A stretch of 18,693 nt of DNA from an uncultured Treponema sp. Its GTDB lineage: Bacteria > Spirochaetota > Spirochaetia > Treponematales > Treponemataceae. The stretch lies in the NCBI GenBank assembly GCA_937893155.1, contig CALBGU010000004.1:1-18693 (forward strand), read 5' to 3'. Position numbers and translations under genes: made by a program. Shown here piece by piece: positions 6,922 through 14,069 of the stretch; positions within the stretch are counted from its first letter, which is position 1; each line of letters begins with the position of its first letter. A model generated the notes under the pieces. It was given only the letters and a program-made list of their open reading frames with translations, was not told where the DNA came from and ran no database searches.

Positions 6922-7542
6922 ATGATTAAAGCCGTAATTTTTGACTACGGAAATGTTGTGTCGCTTGCACAAACGGGCGATTGCGCTGGTGAAATGGAAA
7001 AAATGACGGGAGTTCCCGCCGCCGTGTTCCGCTCTGTGTACGAAAAATTCCGTTTTGAGTTCGACCGCGGTACGATTGACGGCGCAGAAATGTACCGCCA
7101 ACTGCTTGCTGACGCGGGATACATCGAGCTTTCACGCGATACGGATTTGCTCAAAAAAATCGCGCTGATGGATATGCAAAGCTGGAGAGCATTCAATCCC
7201 GACGTGTGCGATTGGGCGCTTTCGCTCAAAAAGCAGGGCTTCAAACTCGGAGTGCTTTCCAATATGCCCACGGAGTTTTTGACGTATTACGAAAAAGAAA
7301 TTCCAGTGTTCACTGCGGCTGATTTCGCGTGTTTCTCGTGCCGCGTCAAAATGATAAAACCCGAAGAGGGAATCTACTGCGCCTGCCTTGACGGACTTGG
7401 AATCGCGGCGGACGAAGGCGTATTTTTTGACGACGTGCAAGAAAATGTGGACGCAGGAAACAAAATCGGGTTGCACAGCTTTTTGTGGACAGGATTAGAA
7501 AAAGCCAAACGCGATTTAGCCGCATTGCTCCAACGTCAATAG
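6922..7542 (+). CDS. HAD-superfamily hydrolase, YihX-like subfamily
   Basis: A 206-residue HAD protein in which motif I is FDYGNVV, so the second aspartate of the usual DxD is replaced by glycine-asparagine. This is normal for the YihX/epoxide-hydrolase-N-like branch (DxGN), some of which are sugar-phosphate phosphatases. Motif II is LGVLSNMP, the lysine lies in VKMIKPEEGIY, and motif IV is FFDDVQENV. Ribosome site TTGGAGG lies 7 bp before the ATG. The gene converges on the phosphoesterase gene on the other strand, and the two stop codons overlap by 7 bp. No terminator separates them, so read-through and antisense transcription at the 3' ends are likely. Confidence 0.87.
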   Translation: MIKAVIFDYGNVVSLAQTGDCAGEMEKMTGVPAAVFRSVYEKFRFEFDRGTIDGAEMYRQLLADAGYIELSRDTDLLKKIALMDMQSWRAFNPDVCDWALSLKKQGFKLGVLSNMPTEFLTYYEKEIPVFTAADFACFSCRVKMIKPEEGIYCACLDGLGIAADEGVFFDDVQENVDAGNKIGLHSFLWTGLEKAKRDLAALLQRQ

Positions 7543-8420
7543 CTCAACAATTCCGATGAAACCGCGCCGGTGAGAGTGTTTACCGTAACCAAGCGAAATT
7601 CGCGCTGAAACACATACGACGCGGTTACGTCCTCCCGAAAATTCGGGTGCGAAAACCCGTAATCCTTGTGCGCATGCCCCGCAAACACATATTTCACGTT
7701 ATTTTTTGAAAACCACGTTAAAAGCAGAGCGCGTTCCGTCGTGTCCTGCACGGTCATCAAAAGATTTCCGCCCGCATAAATCGGATAATGCGAAAACACG
7801 ATTTTTGCATTAGAATCCGCCTTTAGATTTCCCTCAAGACTGTCCCGTTGCTCATCGCCCAGCGTGCCGTTTGCGCTATCCAGAAAAAACAGCGACACCG
7901 CCCCTCCGCTCGCCCCCCGCACCGACAGCGCATAATACGACGTATACGGATAGATTTGATTCTCCCAATTTTCCCAGCCATTGTTATATAAATCGTGATT
8001 GCCCAAAATCGTGTACGACTTCGCATTTGCGCCAAAAACAGCATTTTCCATCTGCTCAATCTCGCGCAAAAACGCATTGTATTCATCGAACTCATCGCTT
8101 CTGCCCTTGTCGGCACTGTCGCCGAGACTGACCAAAAACCGCGGCCGCTTCGTCGTGTCAGACGCGGCGAGCTGATTTTTGTACCACGCAAAAAATTTTT
8201 CGTTGTACCGCGCTTCGTCTGCACCAAAATGCACGTCGGTAACCACCACAAAACTAAAAATATCTTCGTCCACACTGATTTCGCCCAGATTTGTCATTGA
8301 CGACGCGCGCTCATCGGGAGAATCCTCGTCAAACAGCCCGAGATAAAAACCGTATTTGCACGACACCAAAACACCACACAAAAAAACAGCAACCAGCAAA
8401 ATAAACAGGGATTTTTTCAT
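7536..8420 (-). CDS. Calcineurin-like metallophosphoesterase lipoprotein
   Basis: A 294-residue exported enzyme. It has a lipoprotein signal peptide (MKKSLFILLVAVFLCGVLVSC) with lipobox LVSC, Cys21 being the acylation site. The two-metal phosphoesterase motifs follow in order: TDVH (Asp62, His64), GDSADKG (100-106), GNHD (140-143), SHYP (His211) and GHAH (248-251). All metal ligands are present, so it should be active on the periplasmic or outer-membrane face against an unknown phosphoester. The ATG at 8420 is chosen because GAGG lies 7 bp upstream and the signal peptide starts there. A longer reading to 8468 would bury the signal. It is second in a pair with the upstream secreted protein, 51 bp away. 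Confidence 0.92.
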   Translation of the reverse strand: MKKSLFILLVAVFLCGVLVSCKYGFYLGLFDEDSPDERASSMTNLGEISVDEDIFSFVVVTDVHFGADEARYNEKFFAWYKNQLAASDTTKRPRFLVSLGDSADKGRSDEFDEYNAFLREIEQMENAVFGANAKSYTILGNHDLYNNGWENWENQIYPYTSYYALSVRGASGGAVSLFFLDSANGTLGDEQRDSLEGNLKADSNAKIVFSHYPIYAGGNLLMTVQDTTERALLLTWFSKNNVKYVFAGHAHKDYGFSHPNFREDVTASYVFQREFRLVTVNTLTGAVSSELLSY

Positions 8421-8471
8421 AGTTTTCCTCAAAAAAAACATTCTCTCACAAAAAAAAATGCACGGCACCCA

Positions 8472-9197
8472 TTACGGCAAAAACACACCAACTTTCGCCG
8501 TCAGCGCAATACGGTTGATATACGGCGCGGTCGTGAATTGGTCGTTTATGCGAACATCGCCCTTGAGCGAAGGACGAAAGCCACTCTTCGTGTTATACGC
8601 AACCTCAAGCGCATAATCGGGGGAACAGAACAGCGGATAGCGATAATCCGTGTGCGTACCTGCCGAAAAAAGCACATCAAACTGAGCGATGGATTTTGAA
8701 AATCCCACAAAAACGCACGGCGTGAAATCAAAAATCGTCTCTTCAAGTGCCGGCAACACCGAAATTTTTGAGCCGTACCCCGTGCGAATCAAAAACGAAA
8801 AGCGATTTTTCGTCACCAGCGAAAAACAAAAATCCGCCATAACATCATTTTCGTGGCTCATCGTTATGCCGTTATATTGAAACCGCTGATAATGATACAC
8901 CGCGTCAAGCCCGTACAAAAGCGAATATTTGTCCAAATCCTGCCGAAAAACCCACCATTCGCCCGCCGCCGTTACATCAAAAAGCACCTCATTCGACGAC
9001 AGCCCCGAAAACACCCCAAACCGCTCACCTTTCACCGCGCCTTCTATCGCGCACGCCGTCAAATCGCGTTCAATGCCCCTTTTGTAATTATGCGTTACCG
9101 AAACCGCAGCGAGTTTGGTCAAAGCGGCATTTTCGCCGCTAAAAACAGCCGCCGCAGGCAATACCGCACAAAACATCGCAAAAAAAACACGCTTCAT
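8472..9197 (-). CDS. Secreted protein, probable small outer-membrane beta-barrel
   Basis: A 241-residue protein not assigned to a named family. It opens with a Sec signal peptide (MKRVFFAMFCAVLPAAAVFS). The rest alternates polar and hydrophobic/aromatic residues in short stretches (LDAVYHYQRFQYNG, NRFSFLIRTGYGSK, INRIALTAKVGVFLP), as expected for amphipathic beta strands of an outer-membrane barrel. The start is uncertain between ATG 9206 and ATG 9197. The -10 TATAAT of the promoter overlaps the 9206 ATG and ends 7 bp before 9197, so 9197 is the only start that could be on the transcript. It sits ahead of the phosphoesterase lipoprotein and should be co-transcribed with it. Confidence 0.75.
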   Translation of the reverse strand: MKRVFFAMFCAVLPAAAVFSGENAALTKLAAVSVTHNYKRGIERDLTACAIEGAVKGERFGVFSGLSSNEVLFDVTAAGEWWVFRQDLDKYSLLYGLDAVYHYQRFQYNGITMSHENDVMADFCFSLVTKNRFSFLIRTGYGSKISVLPALEETIFDFTPCVFVGFSKSIAQFDVLFSAGTHTDYRYPLFCSPDYALEVAYNTKSGFRPSLKGDVRINDQFTTAPYINRIALTAKVGVFLP

Positions 9198-9204
9198 ATT
9201 TCGC

Positions 9205-9233
9205 ATTATAAACAATCGCACCGCATTTAACAA
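9205..9233 (-). promoter_or_regulatory. Promoter of the secreted protein/phosphoesterase pair
   Basis: On the minus strand TTGTTA (9228-9233), 17 bp, then TATAAT (9205-9210). The start codon at 9197 follows after 7 bp with no Shine-Dalgarno, predicting a leaderless transcript. Confidence 0.65.
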
Positions 9234-9269
9234 CAGCACAAAAAAAATGCGTTGCCCCATTCCGCACCG

Positions 9270-9495
9270 CTCATTCAAAAATCCGAACGACGCATTTTAT
9301 TCTGGCGCGGCTCATTCGGAAATCCGAACGGCATATTTCATTCTGGCGCGGCTCATTCGGAAATCCGAACGGCGTATTTCACTCTGGCGCGGCTCATTCG
9401 GAAATCCGAACGGCTCATTTCATTCTGGCGCGGCTCATTCGGAAATCCGAACGGCGCATTTCATTCTGGCGCGACTCATTCGGAAATCCGAACGG
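9270..9495. repeat. 41 bp tandem repeat, 5 full copies plus a partial sixth
   Basis: Units start at 9270, 9311, 9352, 9393, 9434 and 9475, each exactly 41 bp apart, and the last stops after 21 bp. Each unit begins CTCATTCGGAAATCCGAACG, whose core TTCGGA-AA-TCCGAA is a 14 bp dyad, and ends with TTCATTCTGGCGCGG. The first copy is diverged (TTCAAAAATCCGAA). Differences between copies cluster in a 3-4 bp window (GCATA, GCGTA, CTC, GCGCA). Because 41 is not a multiple of three and the unit lacks stops, ORFs run through it in more than one frame. These are not supported as genes. Confidence 0.95.
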
Positions 9496-9507
9496 AGAGA
9501 AATACAA

Positions 9508-9589
9508 TAGACCTATTCGATAATATAGTTTTAGCAAGGGTCTTAAGCCCCTTGCTACAGCAAAAATTTTTAGTTTCCGAACAGGTCTA
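9508..9589. mobile_element. 82 bp MITE-like inverted-repeat element
   Basis: The ends are inverted repeats: TAGACCTATTCG at the left and CGAACAGGTCTA at the right, matching at 11 of 12 positions. The middle is a long near-perfect dyad (9532-9557, TAGCAAGGG / CCCTTGCTA around CTTAAG). Both ends are TA, which could be a TA target duplication of the IS630/mariner type. No ORF is inside. It could instead be a stand-alone hairpin or bidirectional terminator. No second copy is visible in the window. Confidence 0.5.
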
Positions 9590-9619
9590 ATCAAAATGAC
9601 AAATTCCTTTACATCTGTC

Positions 9620-9648
9620 TTGTCAGATAAGTTGTTTTATGCTATTCT
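9620..9648 (+). promoter_or_regulatory. Promoter of the nadA-nadB-nadC operon
   Basis: TTGTCA (9620-9625), 17 bp, TATTCT (9643-9648). The predicted start near 9655 gives a leader of about 70 nt that contains the hairpin at 9683-9706. No binding site for a named NAD regulator was recognised. Confidence 0.5.
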
Positions 9649-9682
9649 CAAGGCACAACTGATTTGAAAAGACAACATTTCC

Positions 9683-9718
9683 CCCCTCGCCTTCTAAGGA
9701 GAGGGGCAAGGGGTGAGG
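9683..9718 (+). promoter_or_regulatory. G/C-rich hairpin in the nadA leader, next to the ribosome site
   Basis: CCCCTC (9683-9688) pairs with GAGGGG (9701-9706), and CCTT/AAGG extends it inside around a two-base loop. Alternatively, CCTCGCC can pair fully (one G-U) with GGTGAGG (9712-9718), which contains the nadA Shine-Dalgarno. The two foldings exclude each other. The strings resemble a short palindromic intergenic repeat type seen in many bacteria, so this could be a repeat that happened to land here. Confidence 0.4.
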
Positions 9719-9723
9719 TAATT

Positions 9724-10632
9724 ATGGAAGACTTAAAAGCGCAGATACGCGACATAGCAAAGGCGAACGACGCGGTGATTCTGGCGCATTATTATGTTGA
9801 CGGCGCGGTGCAGGACGTGGCGGATTTTGTGGGCGATTCGTTTTATCTTGCAAAGGCGGCGAAGAGCGCGGCACAGAAAAAAATCGTGTTTTGCGGCGTT
9901 ACGTTTATGGGCGAAAGCGCGTGCATTTTGAACCCGACGAAAACCGTGCTGCTGCCCTCTCTTGACGCGGTGTGTCCAATGGCGCTGATGGTGGACAAAG
10001 CAGACATCGCGAAAATGAGGGCAGAATACGAGGATTTGGCGGTCGTGTGCTACATCAATTCGATGGCAGACGTAAAGGCTCTGTCGGACGTGTGCGTAAC
10101 GTCGTCGAACGCAGTGAAAATCGTGAAAAACCTGCCGAACAAGAACATCTTTTTTATTCCCGACGGCAATCTTGGGCGGTTTGTTGCCGAGCAATGCCCA
10201 GACAAAAACATCATCTTAAATCGCGGTCATTGCCACGTTCACACGAGCATAACGGCGCGCGATATTGAGGCTGCCGCCCGCGAACACCCCGACGCAGAGA
10301 TTATCGCGCACCCCGAATGCACTGCTGAAGTGTGCGATGCGGCGGATTTTTTGGGAAGCACGAAAGAGCTGATTGAGTATGTGCAGAAGTCGCCGAAGAA
10401 AACGTTTATCGTCTGCACGGAGCGCGGCGTTGAGCACGAAATGAAGAAAGTCGCTCCTGAAAAGAGTTTCGTGTTCGTGGGCGCAAAGCAGATTTGCCCG
10501 AATATGAAAAAGATTTCGCTTGAAAAAGTGCGCGATTGCCTTTTGCGCAATGCTCCGATTGTCAGCGTCAGCGATGCGCTGCGACAAAGCGCACAGAAGC
10601 CGCTCGAGCGAATGTTGGCATTGGCAAAATAA
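9724..10632 (+). CDS. nadA: Quinolinate synthase
   Basis: Condenses iminoaspartate with dihydroxyacetone phosphate to quinolinate, the second step of de novo NAD synthesis, using a [4Fe-4S] cluster. The 302-residue length fits the short NadA class. The three cluster cysteines are identifiable as C84 (DAVCPMAL), C170 (NRGHCHVHTSI) and C258 (ICPNMKK), at nearly the same positions as in thermophile enzymes. Other landmarks are ILAHYYVDGAVQ, GDSF, FMGESA, HPEC and CTERGVEHEM. The ATG at 9724 has GAGG 5 bp upstream. A TTG at 9664 would add an unconserved arm that runs through the leader hairpin and is rejected. First gene of nadABC. Confidence 0.97.
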   Translation: MEDLKAQIRDIAKANDAVILAHYYVDGAVQDVADFVGDSFYLAKAAKSAAQKKIVFCGVTFMGESACILNPTKTVLLPSLDAVCPMALMVDKADIAKMRAEYEDLAVVCYINSMADVKALSDVCVTSSNAVKIVKNLPNKNIFFIPDGNLGRFVAEQCPDKNIILNRGHCHVHTSITARDIEAAAREHPDAEIIAHPECTAEVCDAADFLGSTKELIEYVQKSPKKTFIVCTERGVEHEMKKVAPEKSFVFVGAKQICPNMKKISLEKVRDCLLRNAPIVSVSDALRQSAQKPLERMLALAK

Positions 10633-10659
10633 ATTTTTTTTGAGAAACGGAGGAGAGCA

Positions 10660-12009
10660 ATGAGAGAGAAAAAATGCGATGTGGTTATTGTGGGCTCTGG
10701 CGTGGCGGGATTGTACAGCGCGCTGAAATTGCCGAGCGAAAAGCACATCGTTATCATCACGAAAGCCGAGAAAGCCGAAGATTGCGATTCGTATTTGGCG
10801 CAGGGCGGCATTTGTATGCTCAAAAGCGAAGACGATTACTGCGCGTATTTTGAAGACACGATGAAGGCTGGGCATTACGAAAACAACGCCGAAAGCGTGG
10901 ACATTATGATTCGCTCTTCAAAAAGCGTTATCCGCGACCTCATCGGCTTCGGCGTGGATTTTGCGCGCAACGAAGACGGCTCGCTCAAGTTCACGCGGGA
11001 GGGCGCACATTCTTCGCCGCGCATTTTGTTTCACGAGGACATCACGGGGCAGGAAATCACGGAGAAACTGCTTGCCGAGGTTCGACGCAGAAACAATATC
11101 GAAATTATCGAAAACACAACAATGCTCGATATTATCGAAAGCGATGGTGAATGTGTTGGTATTATCGCGAAAAACAACGAAAGCGGCGAGCTGACGGCGT
11201 TCCTCGCTCCCGACACGATTTGGGCGACGGGCGGTATCGGCGGGCTGTTTGCGCAATCGACGAACTTTCCGCACTTGACGGGCGACGCGCTCGCGATTGC
11301 ACTAAAGCACGGCATTGCGCTTCAAGACATCGATTATATTCAGATTCACCCGACGACGCTATTTGTGAAAAACCAAAAAGGCAGGGCGTTTTTAATCAGC
11401 GAGTCGGTGCGCGGCGAGGGCGGCATTTTGCTCGACAAGAACGGAAACCGCTTTGTGAACGAGTTGCTTCCGCGCGACGTGGTGGCGAACGCGATTTTTG
11501 CGCAGATGAAAAAGGACGGCACGGAACACATTTGGCTTTCGATGGAGAAAATCAGCGAAGAGGAAATCCGCACCCATTTTGCGCACATATACGAAAAATG
11601 CTTGGAGGCGGGCTTTGACTGCACAAAAGAGCCGATTCCCGTTGTGCCTGCCCAGCATTATTTTATGGGCGGTGTCGCGGTCAATTCCGACAGCCGCACG
11701 ACGATGGCGCATTTGTATGCCGCAGGGGAAACGAGTTGCAACGGCGTTCACGGCGCAAATCGGCTCGCAAGCAATTCGCTGCTCGAAAGCCTTGTGTTCG
11801 CCAGCCGCGCGGCTTTTGCAATCGCCAAAGATACTTCAAGTAAGGCAAAAGAATGGGAAAGTACAACAATGCTGGACGAAACGGTATATAGCGACACGGA
11901 AAAGCTAGAAGAGCGTTATAAAGAAACAGTGAAAAAAGAAATTCACGAACAGGAGATGAAACGAAATGAATCCAATCACCATGAAACTGAATGTAGACAC
12001 ACTGCTTGA
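10660..12009 (+). CDS. nadB: L-aspartate oxidase
   Basis: FAD enzyme oxidising L-aspartate to iminoaspartate, feeding NadA. The N-terminus has the dinucleotide-binding motif VIVGSGVAGLYSAL and then YLAQGGI. The active-site region includes HSSPRILFHEDITGQEI and QIHPTTLF. The C-terminal FAD contacts read AAGETSCNGVHGANRLASNS followed by LLESLVF. It has 449 residues against about 540 in E. coli, so the C-terminal helical extension is short, as in other compact NadB proteins. Its last ~25 residues are highly charged. Ribosome site GGAGGAG lies 5 bp before the ATG and 27 bp after nadA. The 3' end overlaps nadC by 44 bp. Confidence 0.95.
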   Translation: MREKKCDVVIVGSGVAGLYSALKLPSEKHIVIITKAEKAEDCDSYLAQGGICMLKSEDDYCAYFEDTMKAGHYENNAESVDIMIRSSKSVIRDLIGFGVDFARNEDGSLKFTREGAHSSPRILFHEDITGQEITEKLLAEVRRRNNIEIIENTTMLDIIESDGECVGIIAKNNESGELTAFLAPDTIWATGGIGGLFAQSTNFPHLTGDALAIALKHGIALQDIDYIQIHPTTLFVKNQKGRAFLISESVRGEGGILLDKNGNRFVNELLPRDVVANAIFAQMKKDGTEHIWLSMEKISEEEIRTHFAHIYEKCLEAGFDCTKEPIPVVPAQHYFMGGVAVNSDSRTTMAHLYAAGETSCNGVHGANRLASNSLLESLVFASRAAFAIAKDTSSKAKEWESTTMLDETVYSDTEKLEERYKETVKKEIHEQEMKRNESNHHETECRHTA

Positions 12010-12817
12010 GCAGGCTCTCAAAGAAGATATTTCAAGCGAGGACGTTTCCACGAACGCGGTTATGCCGTGCGCAACGCTGGGCGAGGTTGAGCTTATCGCA
12101 AAGCAGGACGGCATTATTGCAGGGCTAGACGTGTTTGCGCGCGTGTTTTATTTGCTCGACAGCAGCACAAAAACGGCGTTTTCGGTAAAAGACGGCGACG
12201 AGGTGAAGAAAGGTCAGAAGCTCGGAAAGGTAACAGGCGACATTCGCGTTTTGCTTTCGGGGGAGCGCGTGGCGTTGAATTATTTGCAGCGAATGAGCGG
12301 CATTGCGACCTACACGCACGAAACGGCGAAGCTCCTCGACGGCACGGGCATAAAATTGCTCGACACGCGAAAGACAAGCCCGAACAACCGCATTTTCGAG
12401 AAATACGCAGTGCGCGTGGGCGGCGGCAACAATCATCGCTACAATCTGTCGGACGGCGTTTTGCTCAAAGATAATCACATCGGCGCGGCGGGCGGCGTGG
12501 CAAAGGCGATTAAAATGGCGAAGGAGTACGCTCCGTTTGTGCGCAAAATCGAGGTGGAGGTTGAGAGCATAGCGCAGGTGAAAGAAGCGGTGGAGGCAGG
12601 CGCGGACATCATTATGCTCGACAATATGAATCACGAGGCGATGGCGGAGGCGATGAAGATTATCGGCAAAAAGGCGGAAGTCGAGGTGTCGGGCAACATC
12701 ACGCGCGAGAATATCGCTAAGCTCGCCGATTTGGGCGTGGATTATGTGTCGAGCGGTGCGCTCACCCACTCCGCGCCGATTCTCGATTTGTCGCTGAAAA
12801 ATCTGCACGCTTTGTGA
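11966..12817 (+). CDS. nadC: Nicotinate-nucleotide pyrophosphorylase (carboxylating)
   Basis: Converts quinolinate and PRPP to nicotinate mononucleotide, CO2 and PPi, closing the pathway begun by NadB and NadA. A 283-residue type II phosphoribosyltransferase with family motifs GERVALNYLQRMSGIAT, LDTRKTSPNNR, RVGGGNNHRYNLSDGVLLKD, EVEVES, IMLDNM and SGNITRENI, and the C-terminal GVDYVSSGALTHSAP. The ATG at 11966 is preferred, with AGGAG about 10 bp upstream inside nadB. An internal ATG at 11981 is possible. The 44 bp overlap with nadB implies translational coupling. Confidence 0.96.
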   Translation: MNPITMKLNVDTLLEQALKEDISSEDVSTNAVMPCATLGEVELIAKQDGIIAGLDVFARVFYLLDSSTKTAFSVKDGDEVKKGQKLGKVTGDIRVLLSGERVALNYLQRMSGIATYTHETAKLLDGTGIKLLDTRKTSPNNRIFEKYAVRVGGGNNHRYNLSDGVLLKDNHIGAAGGVAKAIKMAKEYAPFVRKIEVEVESIAQVKEAVEAGADIIMLDNMNHEAMAEAMKIIGKKAEVEVSGNITRENIAKLADLGVDYVSSGALTHSAPILDLSLKNLHAL

Positions 12818-12820
12818 TAT

Positions 12821-12843
12821 AATTGTACCATTTTGGTGCAATT
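12821..12843 (+). terminator. Hairpin after nadC, probable terminator
   Basis: AATTGTACC and GGTGCAATT form a 9 bp stem with one G-U pair and an ATTTT loop, starting 4 bp after the nadC stop. It lacks a T-tract on the plus strand, so termination is plausible but unproven. Confidence 0.45.
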
Positions 12844-12895
12844 ACATAGCTCGCGCCGTCGAATCCCTTGCTCCGTCAACTGAAACAACGGGCTA

Positions 12896-12923
12896 TTGAC
12901 ATTTTCCGATTCTGTGCTAGAAT
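12896..12923 (+). promoter_or_regulatory. Near-consensus promoter of the 12929 small RNA
   Basis: TTGACA (12896-12901), 16 bp, TAGAAT (12918-12923), with an extended -10 TG one base upstream. It is the best promoter in the window and has no ORF downstream. The predicted start, about 12930, coincides with the first base of the RNA's closing stem. Confidence 0.75.
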
Positions 12924-12928
12924 TGGCT

Positions 12929-13010
12929 AAAGAAAGGTTTCCTAACCCTGTCGTGTTAGGTGTAAAACTAGAAACGGATGCTATTGTTCTAGTTGCCTTT
13001 CTTTTATCTT
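12929..13010 (+). ncRNA. Candidate small structured RNA, three-way junction
   Basis: Three perfect stems nest into one fold. P1 is AAAGAAAGG (12929-12937) with CCTTTCTTT (12996-13004). P2 is CCTAAC (12941-12946) with GTTAGG (12955-12960), loop of 8. P3 is AACTAGAA (12966-12973) with TTCTAGTT (12987-12994), loop of 13. Junction linkers are TTT, five bases, and G. Loop bases TCGT (P2) could pair with ACGG (P3). A T-rich tail (TTTTATCTTTTT) follows, suitable for termination. No known family was recognised: hammerhead core bases, purine-riboswitch loop lengths and retron features are absent. The next gene is on the opposite strand, so it is not a cis leader. It sits at the edge of the prophage-like region. 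Confidence 0.6.
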
Positions 13011-13053
13011 TTTCAAAGGCTGTTACAATCCACTTATCATTTATTATATATTT

Positions 13054-14069
13054 TCAGTTTTCCCTGTAGCCTCTGTTTATACCTAAAATATAATCATCAT
13101 AAATGATATTAAAGCCGTTATAATTTTCTACGGCTGTTCCTTTTTCTATGACTTCTGCCATAATTTCGGGTGTAATATTCGGGTGTTTATCGAAAATATG
13201 AGCAAGTCCATAGCCTTTGTGTTTCTTGGCATTTGTTATTTTTCCATAAACAACATCAATATCTCCGATTCCGTCTTTATAAAAAGCATTGCTTATAAAG
13301 CCGTCTTTTGTTTCAAGCAACTTTTCAATAGCTTTTACGCCCTTTGTTTTGCCGTCTGTATAATCTTGTCCATATACTCGGATTTTTTCCGCGTTGTCTG
13401 CGTTCTGGCAATAAGAAACGCTCGCTTTATCAAGAATAATCTGGTCGGCTCTTCTTACGTCCTCCGTTTCTGCAAGCAAGGTTGCAAGCCGTTCTGCCGC
13501 GCTCATATTCATTCGACTTTGCACGTTACGCGCTTCCACTTCCCCCGCCGTCCGCCTGTACTGCTCCTGCGGTGTTATCACGAGGTATTTTGTAGCAAGG
13601 TATGAACCTGCTTCTGCGTTTTTCAATGCAAGTGCGTCGTTCTGTAAATCGATGTAATCATTAAAAGCCTCGTCGTCTTCCAATTCGTCAAAAATTGCGC
13701 TTGTGGTGTCAAAGTCTTTTGCAATGCTTGCGCGATTGTATGCTCGTACTTTGTCCTGCCATTTTCCGCAAAAATGCCGTCTTCAATCTCGGTGTAATCG
13801 CGTGAAAGTAGCTCATTCTTTACAGCTTCTTTCTGTTCTTCTGTTAATGCGTTGTAATTGTCATAAACAATTTGACTGCGCTTATTCTTTGACAAGCCCA
13901 CTTTTTCAAGTTGCTGTTTAGCCGCTTCCTGTTTCTCCTGCTCGCTTATCACGGCTTGGGCGTTTTCAATCGCGCTCTCTACGGTGGCTTTTGCTTTCTC
14001 CGCCGTCGTCGCGCTCTCGTCTGCAATAATGCGCTCGGCGTTTTCGTCCGCCCTCGTCGGGTCAACGCC
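13054..14069 (-). pseudogene. C-terminal remnant of a large phage polyvalent/virion protein with a barnase/colicin-E5-like nuclease domain
   Basis: The coding signal starts exactly at the border of the CRISPR-like repeat (NGVDPTRADENAERI) and has no start codon. It runs as charged helices (VISEQEKQEAAKQQLEKVGL, then NALTEEQKEAV) to ENGRTKYEHTIAQALQ, then changes frame at a TTTT run (13717-13720). Adding one base there would join it to KDFDTTSAIFDELEDDEAF. Next come GEVEARNVQSRMNMSAAER, typical of large polyvalent phage proteins, and a C-terminal domain (GIGDIDVVYG, GYGLAHIFDKHPNI, YILGINRGYREN) like the PBECR/barnase-colicin E5 nucleases found at the ends of phage head and virion proteins. 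With no 5' end and a frameshift it is unlikely to be made as such. Family assignment is from memory of motifs. Confidence 0.75.

Noticed and set aside
9115..9590. Two overlapping plus-strand ORFs with 41-residue repeats
   Set aside because: They are open only because the 41 bp unit lacks stops in the frames read. They have no ribosome site and overlap the secreted-protein promoter and the MITE-like element.
12929..13010. Retron msr/msd RNA
   Set aside because: The complementary ends recall a1/a2, but there is no reverse transcriptase nearby, no branching-G context and no long msd hairpin.
12929..13010. Hammerhead ribozyme or purine riboswitch
   Set aside because: The hammerhead core CUGAUGA is absent. 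The loops are 8 and 13 nt rather than two kissing 7 nt loops, and no plus-strand gene follows.
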